NCBI GenBank assembly: GCA_030427835.1
Contig: JAUICN010000006.1
Span: forward strand, 1-64,000
Source: Polyangia bacterium
GTDB taxonomy: Bacteria > Myxococcota_A > Polyangia > Polyangiales > JAUICN01
DNA: 64,000 nucleotides
Direction of reading: 5' to 3'
Shown one piece after another: positions 35,109 through 44,958 of the stretch (positions are counted from its first letter, which is position 1; each line of letters starts with the position of its first letter). The notes below the pieces were generated by a model. It was not told where the DNA came from. It was given only the letters and a program-made list of their open reading frames with translations, and did no database searches. The position numbers were made by a program, and so were the translations under genes.

Positions 35109-35957
35109 ATGACGTACGTCCATGTGAGTCGGTTGCCTGCCCATGTGGCGATCGTAATGGACGGCAACGGCCGATGGGCGCAACAACAAGGAAAACCACG
35201 TCCTGAAGGTCATCGCGTGGGTGCCAAGGCCGTACGCAGGATTGTGCGACTGTGTCGTAGGCTCGGGGTTCCATCGCTTACGCTCTACGCCTTCAGCGAA
35301 CAGAACTGGGATCGTCCTCGATTCGAAGTCGACGCGCTGATGGGCCTCCTCCACGAGTTCCTAGTGAGCGAACGAGATGAAATCCTCCACAACTCCATTC
35401 GGCTTCGTTCTATTGGTGATGAGGATCGATTGCCGCCCTTCGTACGCAACGTGTTGACACCCCTGTGTGAACACAGCGCGAACAATAAGGGTATGACGCT
35501 GACCCTTGCCCTCTCCTACGGTGGACGAGAAGAACTTGCCCACGCCGCCCGCGCACTGGCTGAGCAAGTGTCCCAGGGCACATTGAATCCGGAAGACATC
35601 AACGAACAGCAACTCGAAAAACACCTGCCTTCCATGGTACCCGGCCCAGTCGATCTTTTGATTCGCACGGGTGGAGAACAGAGGATTAGCAACTTTCTTC
35701 TTTGGGGAACCGCCTACGCAGAGTTGTTCTTCACGCCGAGCCTGTGGCCGGACTACACCGAGGCAGATTTCATGGAAGCGATTGCAGCGTTCCAACATCG
35801 TGAAAGGCGGTACGGCCTCGTTCAGGGTCAGCAACCCGCCCATTCCACAGCCACGCCTGAAGGTTCAAGTACATCCCAAGGCGCAGATACACCGCAGGAG
35901 CGCTCCACCGAAACGAATCATCCCGCCCTGGAACTGATACGTGGTGCGCTCGCGTAG
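35109..35957 (+). CDS. uppS: Isoprenyl transferase (undecaprenyl diphosphate synthase), 282 aa
   Basis: Makes C55 lipid carrier from isopentenyl and farnesyl diphosphate, needed for peptidoglycan and surface glycans. VAIVMDGNGRWA holds the catalytic Asp; RTGGEQRISNFLLWGTAYAE is the second signature. The C-terminal 40 residues are a hydrophilic Ser/Thr/Pro tail beyond the normal end, unusual. cdsA follows 23 bases later. Confidence 0.95.
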   Translation: MTYVHVSRLPAHVAIVMDGNGRWAQQQGKPRPEGHRVGAKAVRRIVRLCRRLGVPSLTLYAFSEQNWDRPRFEVDALMGLLHEFLVSERDEILHNSIRLRSIGDEDRLPPFVRNVLTPLCEHSANNKGMTLTLALSYGGREELAHAARALAEQVSQGTLNPEDINEQQLEKHLPSMVPGPVDLLIRTGGEQRISNFLLWGTAYAELFFTPSLWPDYTEADFMEAIAAFQHRERRYGLVQGQQPAHSTATPEGSSTSQGADTPQERSTETNHPALELIRGALA

Positions 35958-35980
35958 GATACCAACCGTACTTCCTCCCC

Positions 35981-36841
35981 ATGTCCAATCTTATCGTTCG
36001 AACCCTCACCGCTCTGGTGGCAGCACCGTTGTTGATTGGTGCACTCTTCGTGGCTCCGCCCTGGGTGTTCGCAGTGCTTGGTGCACTTACCGCCCTGGTT
36101 GCCGCCACAGAGCTGGGTTCCATGGTGGCCCCCCAACACACGGCCCTCCGAAGGTACCTGGTCATCGCGTCCCTGACGGTACACCTGTTGTGGGCGCATC
36201 TGCTTTCAGATCGGTCTCTCGGAGGATACCCCTGCATCCCCGACTTCCCACTCCTGCACACCCTGCCGTTACTCGCTCCAGTGGTGCTTACGGTATTCGG
36301 CGCTTTGATTTCCATGACACAGGTACTGCCCATGGCCACGGCCTCCACCCGCATGGGCTGGATGATCGCAGGGCCCTGGTACGCGGGGGCGCTCCCGGCC
36401 ATCCTCGTGTTGCTCCACCAGCAACCCCACGGGGCCAGCTGGGTATTGCTCGCCATGCTTCTTGCCTGGCTTGGAGACACGGGCGGTTATTTCGCAGGAA
36501 AGATGTGGGGCCGCCGGCCCATCGCACGCAACATCTCCCCCAACAAAACGGTGGCAGGTTCCCTTGGCGGCACGGCCGGAAGCCTCCTGGGTGCCCTGTT
36601 GGTTCACCTGTTTTTGCTTCCCCATGTAGCTCTTGTGCCCATGTTGATACTTGGTCTCGTGGCCTCATACATGGGCCAGTGGGGAGATCTCGTGGTCTCT
36701 GTGATCAAGCGAAGCTCTGGCGTAAAGGATACGGGTCGTATCATTCCAGGTCACGGTGGCCTGTTGGATCGAATCGATGCGCTACTGCTCACCGGGTTCA
36801 CCACTTGGATTTTTGTACAAGTTATGTACAGCACCCCCTGA
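35981..36841 (+). CDS. cdsA: Phosphatidate cytidylyltransferase, 286 aa
   Basis: Polytopic enzyme that forms CDP-diacylglycerol for phospholipid synthesis. The C-terminal signature is VIKRSSGVKDTGRIIPGHGG followed by LDRIDALL. The two Asp residues of that block bind metal. It is cotranscribed with uppS, a common bacterial pairing. Confidence 0.9.
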   Translation: MSNLIVRTLTALVAAPLLIGALFVAPPWVFAVLGALTALVAATELGSMVAPQHTALRRYLVIASLTVHLLWAHLLSDRSLGGYPCIPDFPLLHTLPLLAPVVLTVFGALISMTQVLPMATASTRMGWMIAGPWYAGALPAILVLLHQQPHGASWVLLAMLLAWLGDTGGYFAGKMWGRRPIARNISPNKTVAGSLGGTAGSLLGALLVHLFLLPHVALVPMLILGLVASYMGQWGDLVVSVIKRSSGVKDTGRIIPGHGGLLDRIDALLLTGFTTWIFVQVMYSTP

Positions 36842-36920
36842 CTTCCTCAATACTACGGAAACGGCGTCCCAGGTTTCACTTAAGAAAACTGAGACGTCTG
36901 CCGCTTCAAGGAAAGTCATC

Positions 36921-38243
36921 ATGTCCAACTCGGAATCTCCATCGTCCAGGCCATCGCTCATACCGCTGAAACCCGTGCCCGATCCGGATCGCTACGACTT
37001 CTTCAAAGTGATCCAAGGGTATCTGGACCAGGCAGCAAAGGTAGCGGACGTGCCCGACCACGTTCTGGACATCCTGTCTGAGGCCAAAAACGAGATCATC
37101 GTGCACTTCCCAGTGCTTATGGACTCAGGCGAGCATCGTTTGTTGAAGGGGTACCGAATACAACACAACAATTTGCTGGGGCCGTTTAAGGGCGGCATTC
37201 GTTACCATGAGTCCGTCGGGCTCGACGACCTCAAGGCCCTGGCGTCCATGATGACCTGGAAGTGTTCGCTGCTCGGCATTCCATTTGGTGGTGCCAAGGG
37301 AGGCATCAAGGTGAATCCACGCAACCTTTCCGAAAACGAGCTGCGCCGCATGACTCGCCGCTTCACTCACGCTCTCGGTTCAAACATTGGCCCCCAATAC
37401 GATATCCCAGCGCCCGACGTGGGTACCAACGGCCAGACCATGGTGTGGTTAATGGATACCTACATGAACACGGTGGGCCACCACAGTAAAAACGCCCAGC
37501 GCCGGGTCGTCACAGGCAAGACCGTTGCAAGTGGGGGATCACTCGGGCGTGAAAAAGCCACCTCCCAGGGCGTCGTGCATTGCATCGTCGAGTGGGCCAA
37601 GGAGAACCGGTTCGACCTGGAGGGAAAAACCGCCATCGTGCAGGGGTTCGGCAACGTGGGCTCCCACGCGTCCCTCTTGCTTGCCAAGCTTGGTGTGGCC
37701 ACGGTCGCCGTCGGGGATCACTCGGGCTACCTGTGCAATCCAGAGGGCTTCTCCCCCCACAAACTGGTGGAACACGTCAGGACCCACGGTTCGATCGAAG
37801 GCTACCCACACGGCACCACCTGCTCGCGGGAGCAGTTCTTCGGCATCAAGGCAGATATCTTTGTCCCCGCGGCCCTTGAGAACCAAGTGGGTGAAGCCGA
37901 AGCCCAGGCGTTGGACGTGAAGCTCGTTGCCGAGGGCGCAAACGGTCCCGTTAACCCAGACGGAGAACGCATCCTGCTCGAACGAGGTATCTCGGTGATA
38001 CCCGACGTGATCGCCAACAGTGGAGGCGTCACGGTGAGTTACTACGAATGGGTACAGAACGGCCGCAGTGAACGCTGGGATCTAGCAAAGGTCGACGAAA
38101 AATTGGAAAAGGACATGGTACATGCCTACAGGCGCGTGATGTTCTACTCCCGGGAAAAGAACGTGAACCCACGGGTGGCGGCCTACGCCCTGGCCCTGGA
38201 CAACCTGGCCCAGGTCTACAAAGAGCGCGGCATCTTCCCCTAA
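36921..38243 (+). CDS. Glu/Leu/Phe/Val dehydrogenase, glutamate dehydrogenase-type, 440 aa
   Basis: Interconverts glutamate and 2-oxoglutarate, or another amino acid. GPFKGGIRYHESV and IPFGGAKGGIKV carry the substrate and catalytic lysines; QGFGNVGSHASL is the nucleotide-binding turn. The extension upstream of ATG 36921 lacks homology, and AAGGAAAG precedes the ATG. It starts 80 bases after cdsA. Substrate (Glu versus Leu/Phe) is not settled by the motifs, so no symbol is given. Confidence 0.9.
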   Translation: MSNSESPSSRPSLIPLKPVPDPDRYDFFKVIQGYLDQAAKVADVPDHVLDILSEAKNEIIVHFPVLMDSGEHRLLKGYRIQHNNLLGPFKGGIRYHESVGLDDLKALASMMTWKCSLLGIPFGGAKGGIKVNPRNLSENELRRMTRRFTHALGSNIGPQYDIPAPDVGTNGQTMVWLMDTYMNTVGHHSKNAQRRVVTGKTVASGGSLGREKATSQGVVHCIVEWAKENRFDLEGKTAIVQGFGNVGSHASLLLAKLGVATVAVGDHSGYLCNPEGFSPHKLVEHVRTHGSIEGYPHGTTCSREQFFGIKADIFVPAALENQVGEAEAQALDVKLVAEGANGPVNPDGERILLERGISVIPDVIANSGGVTVSYYEWVQNGRSERWDLAKVDEKLEKDMVHAYRRVMFYSREKNVNPRVAAYALALDNLAQVYKERGIFP

Positions 38244-38307
38244 GGGTCTACCGGCCCCAATAAAACGCCCGCCTGCACAACCGGGCCTCCCTTGGTAGGG
38301 TCTAGCC

Positions 38308-39849
38308 GTGCAACGGCATGAACATGGAACGCCCGTCCTCCGGGTCGCCATCCCCATGTTGGTGTTGCTTGGTTTGAGCACCCCCACCCATGCCCAACCT
38401 TCCAACACGGTCCCGTCCACGGACCTCCAACCTTCCACTGCGCCCCAGGCCATTCGCTACAGACTGCAAAGCGTGCAGGTGCACGGCAACCGCCGTACCC
38501 GGGTGGAGATCATTCGAAGTTTCATTCCGTTTTCACGAGGTGATTTGCTGGACGTTTCTGACCCAGCCATCGAAGCCCTGCGATGGCGACTGCTTGGCAC
38601 GGGCTACTTCTCAACCGTCCGACTCCGGCTAGAGAGGGGGCAAACACGGGGTTGGGTGGTACTTCACGTTCACGTCAACGAGCGCAACACCCTCATCGTA
38701 AAGCAGCTCGCCTTTGGGCTTTCCCAAGGGGTGTCGGCAAGCTCCGACCCCAAGCGAGACACCTTGCCCTACGCGGCGCTCTCCCTTTCTGAAACCAACT
38801 TCCTAGGCCTTGGAATGGAGCTCTCCCTTTCGGGATTGGCATCCCGCCGGCAACAGGGAGTTCGCGGCCGCTTCACCGACCCCCGCCTTTTTGGGGAGCG
38901 CCAACTCGGGTCCCTGTCGCTGCACTTCCTGAACGGCCTAGAGTTTTTTGGCAACGAACCCCGGGTATCCATCCGTTGCCCTGAGCCCCGTAGGGAAGAC
39001 GACCTGTGCCCACCTGAAGTCGAAGCTGCAAACGCGGTGGTGTTCTACAAACGTTTGGGGTGGAGCCTCGGTACAGGCCGCAGCATCGGTGCTTCCACGC
39101 GGTACACCCTCGACTGGGTCGGCGATGTGGTCAATGTGCGCGTCATGCCGGATGCGGCAAGCCAATCCCGCGGCGACGCCATTGAACCCATCGACTTCGG
39201 CATTCTTCCTGACGTGAGCCTCGTTTCCTCCGTTCGTCTCGGTGTGACCTACGATCGACGTGACGACCCGGCTCTCCCCTCCCGGGGAAACCTCGTTCAG
39301 TTCCAGGGAGAAACGGCCTCCAGCCTAATTGGAAGCGACTACCCATTCGTCCGTTTGCAACTGCTGGCACGAACCTGGGTGCCCATGCCCTGGGGGGGTC
39401 GCCACGGGCGGCATCGCCTTCGGCTCGGCGCATTTGGTGGCGCCATCTTTGGTGATGCACCGTTCTTCCATCGCTTCTTCGTTTCCGATCTCAGTGACCT
39501 CATACCCAGTCGTGTCATGGAGATGAGCGTAGATGGCCGGCCGGCCCCCAACCTGCTGGGCTCTGCGGTGCGCGAAATGCGTTCCCAGGACCTGGCGGCC
39601 AGGGTGGACGTGGAATACGGCATCCCCCTCTACCGGGGCGATCGTTTCTTTCGCGCGGTGCAGGCCTACGCGCTCACGGGCCTCTACGCCCTTGCCAACC
39701 GCGACGACATCCGTGTGGGCATCAACGGCTATTCAGGCGCACCCGCCATCCCTGCAGACATCACCTTTGATCTCGGCATTCGTGCAGACACGGAAATCGG
39801 CACCCTCCAACTTGGGTTCTCCACCGCATTGGGGTTCTTCCAACCGTGA
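38308..39849 (+). CDS. BamA/TamA-family outer-membrane protein, 513 aa
   Basis: A signal (VAIPMLVLLGLSTPTHAQ) precedes a single POTRA-like domain near residues 50-130 (QSVQVHGNRRTRVEIIRSFIPFSRGD), followed by a barrel ending in FSTALGFFQP. BamA usually has five POTRA domains and TamA three; this protein has one obvious unit, so it is a short relative. GTG start. It overlaps the next gene by four bases and so is in operon with the exported protein and kinase. Role in outer-membrane assembly is likely but partner-specific. Confidence 0.75.
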   Translation: MQRHEHGTPVLRVAIPMLVLLGLSTPTHAQPSNTVPSTDLQPSTAPQAIRYRLQSVQVHGNRRTRVEIIRSFIPFSRGDLLDVSDPAIEALRWRLLGTGYFSTVRLRLERGQTRGWVVLHVHVNERNTLIVKQLAFGLSQGVSASSDPKRDTLPYAALSLSETNFLGLGMELSLSGLASRRQQGVRGRFTDPRLFGERQLGSLSLHFLNGLEFFGNEPRVSIRCPEPRREDDLCPPEVEAANAVVFYKRLGWSLGTGRSIGASTRYTLDWVGDVVNVRVMPDAASQSRGDAIEPIDFGILPDVSLVSSVRLGVTYDRRDDPALPSRGNLVQFQGETASSLIGSDYPFVRLQLLARTWVPMPWGGRHGRHRLRLGAFGGAIFGDAPFFHRFFVSDLSDLIPSRVMEMSVDGRPAPNLLGSAVREMRSQDLAARVDVEYGIPLYRGDRFFRAVQAYALTGLYALANRDDIRVGINGYSGAPAIPADITFDLGIRADTEIGTLQLGFSTALGFFQP

Positions 39850-40565
39850 ACCACCGATTCCACACATGCCTTTTCCACAGGTGCCTTGCGGTCGCGTTGG
39901 GGTTCAGCCTGCTGGGTGGTTTCGGCCTTGCAACCACAACGGCACGGGCAGACGAAGCGCGTCGGTCCATGGAAGTTCGGTGGTCCATGGGTTCTCCAGT
40001 GGTCGCATTTTCTGCCCAGGGTCTGCTGCGCGAAAAGGAATGGGCGGACCTTCGCTCCGGTCTTCCCCAGACCGTGGTGGTTCGAACCGTGGCTCGCTCG
40101 GGCGACCACACCCTGGCCCAGGCCGCCCAGGTCTGCCGCGTCACCTACGACCTGTGGGAAGAATCCTTCCAAATCGAAGTGCAGAGCCCACGTGGCAACG
40201 TTCACCACCAGTCCAACCACCTGTCCGAAGTTCTCTCCCGGTGCCTGGAAATCCGGGGCCTTCCCCTAGACGCGCCATCCGCGTTCGAGCGCAGGGCTGG
40301 CGGCATGTTTCACCTTCAGGTCCTTGTGGAGTTCAACCCCATGTCCCAGGCCACCGTGGAAAAAATCCGGAGGTGGCTCGCCCAGCCTGGAGGTCGTCAC
40401 GGTGAAAACGATGCATTCTTTGGATCGTTCGTTAGCGTGTTTGTGCAGCCACGGGTGGGCAAGGCCCAACGCACCCTACGCTTTCGCACTCTCCCGGTAC
40501 CCATTACTCCTCGCCCCACCGCAGCCCCTCGCCCCACCACAACCCCCACCACAACCCCACCATGA
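39846..40565 (+). CDS. Exported protein, DUF4390-like, preceding a sensor kinase, 239 aa
   Basis: The signal peptide (CLAVALGFSLLGGFGLATT) is followed by a globular domain with FHLQVLVEFNPMSQATVEKIRRW. This matches the position and layout of DUF4390 proteins placed before NtrY-type kinases. The end is a Pro/Thr-rich tail (PTTTPTTTPP). GTGA overlap with the upstream barrel and ATGA overlap with the kinase make it part of a three-gene unit. It may sense or feed the kinase periplasmic domain. Confidence 0.6.
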   Translation: MNHRFHTCLFHRCLAVALGFSLLGGFGLATTTARADEARRSMEVRWSMGSPVVAFSAQGLLREKEWADLRSGLPQTVVVRTVARSGDHTLAQAAQVCRVTYDLWEESFQIEVQSPRGNVHHQSNHLSEVLSRCLEIRGLPLDAPSAFERRAGGMFHLQVLVEFNPMSQATVEKIRRWLAQPGGRHGENDAFFGSFVSVFVQPRVGKAQRTLRFRTLPVPITPRPTAAPRPTTTPTTTPP

Positions 40566-42169
40566 GCCGGTTCAGCAAGTTCATGGGCCGCTTGCCCTCC
40601 ACCCGTTTTGAGCGGCGCATGGCCCTTGTCATGACGATGCTTGCCGGCGCCATCGTTTTGGGCACGGTGTGGCTCGGTCGCAGCGTGCTCAAAGAAACCC
40701 TGGACGTGGGCGTCAACCCCGCCATGGAACGGCACCTGGAATCGGAACTGGAAATCCACCGGCGATATCTGGTTCTACTCCGTTCCCAGGCCCAACAGCT
40801 CGCCCAGACCCTCGCCCAGGAGCTCATGCCGGATCTCACCCAGGAATCGAGTACCGCACCGAACCCATCACTACCGCCGGATCAACCGTCCACGGAAATG
40901 CTTGCCGGCCATTGGGCCCGTTGGTCCAGGCAACATCCGGAGCTTGCTGGGGTCGAGTGGTTCACCGAGGATGGGCTAACTTTCGTTCAGGGCACCCCCC
41001 GCGGCCAGGGCACCCGATCCATGACCCAACTCCTACCGGGAACCAAAGCCCGCCTTGTGGTTCACGTCTTCACCAAAAATGCCTTTGAGTCCTACCGGGA
41101 GGCAGGGCAGTTGGTACAAACGTACGGCGACCTTCGCAAGAACGTGGATCTGGTGTCAGGCGGGTTTCTACGTATCTTCGCCTGGGTTATCAGTGGGCTC
41201 ACATTGCTTGCGCTCCTGGCCGCCATCGTTCTCTCCCGGCGGCTTACCCGTAGCGTAGGTGAGTTGGCCCACGCCGCGGGCCGGGTGGGCCAGGGCGATC
41301 TTTCTGTGCAGGTCACGCAGCGCTCCAGCGACGAACTCGGTGAACTCACCCGCGCCTTCAACCACATGGTCAAAGACATCCGCAACTCAAGGGGGCGTAT
41401 TGAATACCTCCAGAGGATTGGTGCCTGGCAGGAGTTCGCTCGCCGCCTCGCCCACGAAATCAAAAACCCCCTCACGCCGATCCTACTCTCTGCCCAGGAA
41501 GCCGACGTGGCCACACAGCAGGGAGATCCCTCGGCCCCTCACAAGGTGAGCGAAGCCAGGCAGATCATCGAAGAAGAGGTGGCAACCCTCCGCAGGCTAG
41601 TGACCGAGTTTAGCGAGTTTGCACGACTGCCCAAGGCCCAAAGGGTCCCCACCGATCTAATAGAGTTCCTGGGGGATGCGGTCTCCTATTTAGGGTTGGA
41701 CGGTCGGCAGGCAGGCCCCGCCCACCCGGTTCAGGTCGAGCTTATTGTGGAACCGGGGTTCAACACCGTGGTCGTGGACCTCGACGCCATGCTGTTCAAA
41801 CGCGCATTGGACAACCTGGTGCGAAACGCCATCGAAGCGATCCAAGCCACCTTTCCCCCAGCAAATGCCAAAAACACTGAAAAAGAAACCCCACAGGGGA
41901 GGGTGACGCTTCACCTGTTTCCCACAGAGGATCACGTACGCCTCGAGATTACGGACAATGGGCCCGGAATACCTGAGGGCCAGCTGGAGACCGTATTTGA
42001 CCCCTATTTCACCACAAAAGCCACAGGAACGGGCCTTGGCCTACCGATCACCAAGAAGCTGATCCTGGAGCACGAGGGGGATATCCAATTTGATAACCCC
42101 CCTGGAGGCGGGGCCCGGTGCTCCATACGATTGCCGCGGCTACCCAATGCGGACCTTCCAAGGGGTTGA
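40562..42169 (+). CDS. NtrY-like sensor histidine kinase, 535 aa
   Basis: TM1 lies near residue 25 and TM2 near residue 215, with a periplasmic sensor between. HAMP follows (SRRLTRSVGELAHAAGRVGQ), then the H-box ARRLAHEIKNPLTPI. The catalytic part has N-box (LDNLVRNAIEAI), G1 (DNGPGIP), F-box (FDPYFTTK) and G2 (GTGLGLPI). No response regulator is next to it, so the partner lies elsewhere. It sits in an operon with the DUF4390-like protein and the outer-membrane barrel, suggesting an envelope signal. Confidence 0.9.
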   Translation: MSRFSKFMGRLPSTRFERRMALVMTMLAGAIVLGTVWLGRSVLKETLDVGVNPAMERHLESELEIHRRYLVLLRSQAQQLAQTLAQELMPDLTQESSTAPNPSLPPDQPSTEMLAGHWARWSRQHPELAGVEWFTEDGLTFVQGTPRGQGTRSMTQLLPGTKARLVVHVFTKNAFESYREAGQLVQTYGDLRKNVDLVSGGFLRIFAWVISGLTLLALLAAIVLSRRLTRSVGELAHAAGRVGQGDLSVQVTQRSSDELGELTRAFNHMVKDIRNSRGRIEYLQRIGAWQEFARRLAHEIKNPLTPILLSAQEADVATQQGDPSAPHKVSEARQIIEEEVATLRRLVTEFSEFARLPKAQRVPTDLIEFLGDAVSYLGLDGRQAGPAHPVQVELIVEPGFNTVVVDLDAMLFKRALDNLVRNAIEAIQATFPPANAKNTEKETPQGRVTLHLFPTEDHVRLEITDNGPGIPEGQLETVFDPYFTTKATGTGLGLPITKKLILEHEGDIQFDNPPGGGARCSIRLPRLPNADLPRG

Positions 42170-42279
42170 CCCTTCTGGCCGAACCAGCTAGTTTCGCCCG
42201 CCGCGAGCCCCGGGGTTCCGGCAATTCCGCCGGCCCCCAACCGCGACCCAGGGCCCGCGAAAACGCATCGGAAACACAC

Positions 42280-43068
42280 GTGGTTCAATCCCTACAGGGC
42301 AGTAGCCTCGAGGAACGGATCAGTTACCTCCAGGATCTACTCGGCCGCACCAATGAAAACGTGGTGCAAGAGTTCCAGGACAAGCTCGATCTTCTTTGGA
42401 TTTACCATGACAGCGCCCTCGAAGGCACCGTCTACACGGCCGAGGAAATTCAAACGGCTATCAAGTCCGATCCAGACGCGGAAGAAGATTCTACTCTCGT
42501 ACCGTTGTACGACGAGATCCGACAGAACCACGCCACCATTCGAAAGGTGCGCGAGCTAGCCGCCAAAAAGCGTGGCGACATCACCATCGACATCATTAAG
42601 GATCTCTACACCACGCTCATCCCTGAGGAGGCCGAGGGCAAGGGTGGCCCCAAGTACCGCAAGGACATGCCGATTCACCGGCTGTACTTCCACGAGATCG
42701 CAGCACCTGACAAAATTGGCTACCAGCTGCGAAATCTCGTTCAGTGGATGAACGCGCCGGAAACCAAGCGTTCCACCCACACCGTGCGTTTGGCCGCCAA
42801 GGCCCATACCCGGCTGCTCCAGGCCTACCCGTTTCCTAAACAAAGCGGAAAGGTGGCGCGCCTTCTCATGAATCTCATCCTGCTGCGCCAGGGCTACCCC
42901 CCGGTGTTGGTACACGCCACGGAACGGCAGCGCTACTACGATGCCCTCAAGAGTTCCGAAGATGTGGTCGCCAAGTTGATCACCGAAGCTCTTGGCGCCA
43001 CCATCGAGTCTACTATTCAGCACTTCGAGGTCATGCTTGGAATGCGGCATCCCACCGCTTCTCCGTAA
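42280..43068 (+). CDS. Fic-fold protein with degenerate catalytic motif (pseudo-Fic), 262 aa
   Basis: An N-terminal helix carries HDSALEGTVYT, an imperfect version of the Fic inhibitory motif, and later AAKAHTRLLQA leads to YPFPKQSGKVARLLMNLI (residues 183 on). The alignment with HPFxDGNGRxxR is evident, but His is Tyr, Asp is Lys, Asn is Ser and the first Arg is Lys. The helix framework (LLMNLILLRQGYP) is intact, so the fold is probably kept. Adenylylation is unlikely. GTG start is a best guess; a longer frame begins inside the kinase gene. Confidence 0.7.
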   Translation: MVQSLQGSSLEERISYLQDLLGRTNENVVQEFQDKLDLLWIYHDSALEGTVYTAEEIQTAIKSDPDAEEDSTLVPLYDEIRQNHATIRKVRELAAKKRGDITIDIIKDLYTTLIPEEAEGKGGPKYRKDMPIHRLYFHEIAAPDKIGYQLRNLVQWMNAPETKRSTHTVRLAAKAHTRLLQAYPFPKQSGKVARLLMNLILLRQGYPPVLVHATERQRYYDALKSSEDVVAKLITEALGATIESTIQHFEVMLGMRHPTASP

Positions 43069-43127
43069 ATAGCATCGCCTTAAACGGAACAAACGAGACC
43101 GGAGTCGGCTATCCTCGGCGCTCCTCC

Positions 43128-44957
43128 ATGGCCCAAGGATCACAGCAACTGAGGAGTCCCTTTTGGCTCCACTGGTTCCCCCCGGCAGTGGTGGGCGGCG
43201 CGGCCCTGGCCTGGGGGGGATGGCAGCGTTTCCACACCTTCCACATGGAAGATCCATGGCTGTTGCACTTCTCCCAGGTGGCGGCCCAGGGGTCCGGCCT
43301 ATTCCAGGGGTTCAATGCTTCTGCGGTGCTCATGCCGCTCGCAGTCCTTGCCTACCTCGTGCAACAGCCGGTGGCGCTCGTTCTTTTGGCGAGCCAGTGG
43401 GTAGCCCTGGCCTGTGTGTGTTGGCCCCTGGCGCGCTTCGCCCTGAACGCGACTCCGGGTAGAACTCTTGCCGGTGCAGCACCGAACACCAGCAAGTGGG
43501 GTGTGCTCTTCCCCTGGTGGGTGTGCCTGGTGTGGTGGCTCTGTTTTCCTGTGAGCCAACTGGGTTTAACCACGTTTCACCCGATGGCCCTGGGCCTGCC
43601 TGCCATTGGGTTCCTGGGGGTAAGCCTCCATCGCCATTGCACCTGGGGCGTGTGGGTTTCAAGCCTCGTGGCCTTGGCCTGCCACGTGGGCTTTGCCTGG
43701 CTCATCGTGCCCGCCTGTGTACTGCACTTCCCCCTACCCGGCGCCAAAGACAAACCCCACGGGTCCATCTCCTTCAGAGCACCCCTATTTGCGGCAGGGG
43801 TATCCACCGCGCTGTGGATCGTCATGATGTACGTTCTTCCTGCGGGGTCTCGTATCCCAGGGGCCCAGCATGCAGCGGTTCAGCATGCAGGTCCCCACAA
43901 CACAGACGCATGGTGGACGGGTGCACCGATGCTCTGGGACCTGATGACCGCCCTTGCACTACTGCCCCTGCTGGGCGTTCGGTGGTGCATCGCCCTTGCA
44001 CCCGTGCTGCTGATTCTCAGCCTTTCCCTTCCACCCTGGTTCGGCGCACTGCTTTCCAATCCCGCCTCGTTTGATCAACCGTGGCTGCTAGCCACCCTTC
44101 CATGGTTGCTCTTTGCCGCCATGGAAGGAACAGCGCGGCAGGCCCTGCAAAGGGTGGCCCCATGGGCATGGATCATCATGGGCACCACGGCCGCGTTTGC
44201 CCACGGCGTGCTTGCACCGTCACCCCTTTCTCCTGGGTTCGATCGCTCGGTTTTTGCCCAGGACGCGCGTGCCCAGGATGCGCAACATGTGTTGCAAGCC
44301 ATTCCCACCAAAGCCCATGTCGCTGCACCACCGGAGTTGGCACCGGCGCTGCTCGCCAATTCGCGCCTGGTCACCGTCCACGGGTCATCCGATCCCTTGG
44401 GCCCAAAGCACTTCACGATTTTGGATCGATCCCATCGTGACGATCTCCAGGGCAAGGTCGCGCTCTTGCGCACCCCCCAAGAAATCCAGCTACGGCAGTG
44501 GTTCGCCAAGGATGATGCAGCCCTAGTGTCGGTGCACGGCCGTTACCTTGTATTTAGGCACGGCGAAGACCCCCGCGCCCACCTGGCCAACCGTTACATT
44601 CGTGGCCACGCGAGCATCCCAGGAGGCCTGCGCCTGGCAGGTTGCCTCACCGCACGCCACGCCACCCTGCAACCCGCTGCAGTCACCCTTCAATTGGAGG
44701 CCCACGGGCCCTGCCCGGCAGACCTTGCTGTTCGGCTAGGCACGGCCTTCCGCCCAGAGCGTGTGGACCTGCTGTTCGACGGATTGCTTTCACCCGCCCA
44801 GTTGCGCCGGGGTGACGTTCTACAATCCATCCACGGCTTGAACATCGATGAGCATGCAGGCGTTGCGACCGACGGATTGCGCCTAGGCGCCGTGCTCGCC
44901 CACGGCCGCCGCCCCGACCGGGACGACCCCATCGCCGTCACGGTCCCGCTCCAATAG
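43128..44957 (+). CDS. DUF2079-like multispanning membrane protein, 609 aa
   Basis: About nine hydrophobic helices in the first 380 residues (LAVLAYLVQQPVALVLLASQWVALAC and others), then a soluble C-terminal domain beginning TKAHVAAPPELAPALLANSRLV. That join, with the sAPPELaPaL phrase, resembles DUF2079 proteins, a GT-C-like family of unknown substrate. Function unknown; may act on lipid-linked sugars or proteins at the periplasmic face. Confidence 0.55.
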   Translation: MAQGSQQLRSPFWLHWFPPAVVGGAALAWGGWQRFHTFHMEDPWLLHFSQVAAQGSGLFQGFNASAVLMPLAVLAYLVQQPVALVLLASQWVALACVCWPLARFALNATPGRTLAGAAPNTSKWGVLFPWWVCLVWWLCFPVSQLGLTTFHPMALGLPAIGFLGVSLHRHCTWGVWVSSLVALACHVGFAWLIVPACVLHFPLPGAKDKPHGSISFRAPLFAAGVSTALWIVMMYVLPAGSRIPGAQHAAVQHAGPHNTDAWWTGAPMLWDLMTALALLPLLGVRWCIALAPVLLILSLSLPPWFGALLSNPASFDQPWLLATLPWLLFAAMEGTARQALQRVAPWAWIIMGTTAAFAHGVLAPSPLSPGFDRSVFAQDARAQDAQHVLQAIPTKAHVAAPPELAPALLANSRLVTVHGSSDPLGPKHFTILDRSHRDDLQGKVALLRTPQEIQLRQWFAKDDAALVSVHGRYLVFRHGEDPRAHLANRYIRGHASIPGGLRLAGCLTARHATLQPAAVTLQLEAHGPCPADLAVRLGTAFRPERVDLLFDGLLSPAQLRRGDVLQSIHGLNIDEHAGVATDGLRLGAVLAHGRRPDRDDPIAVTVPLQ

Positions 44958-44958
44958 A

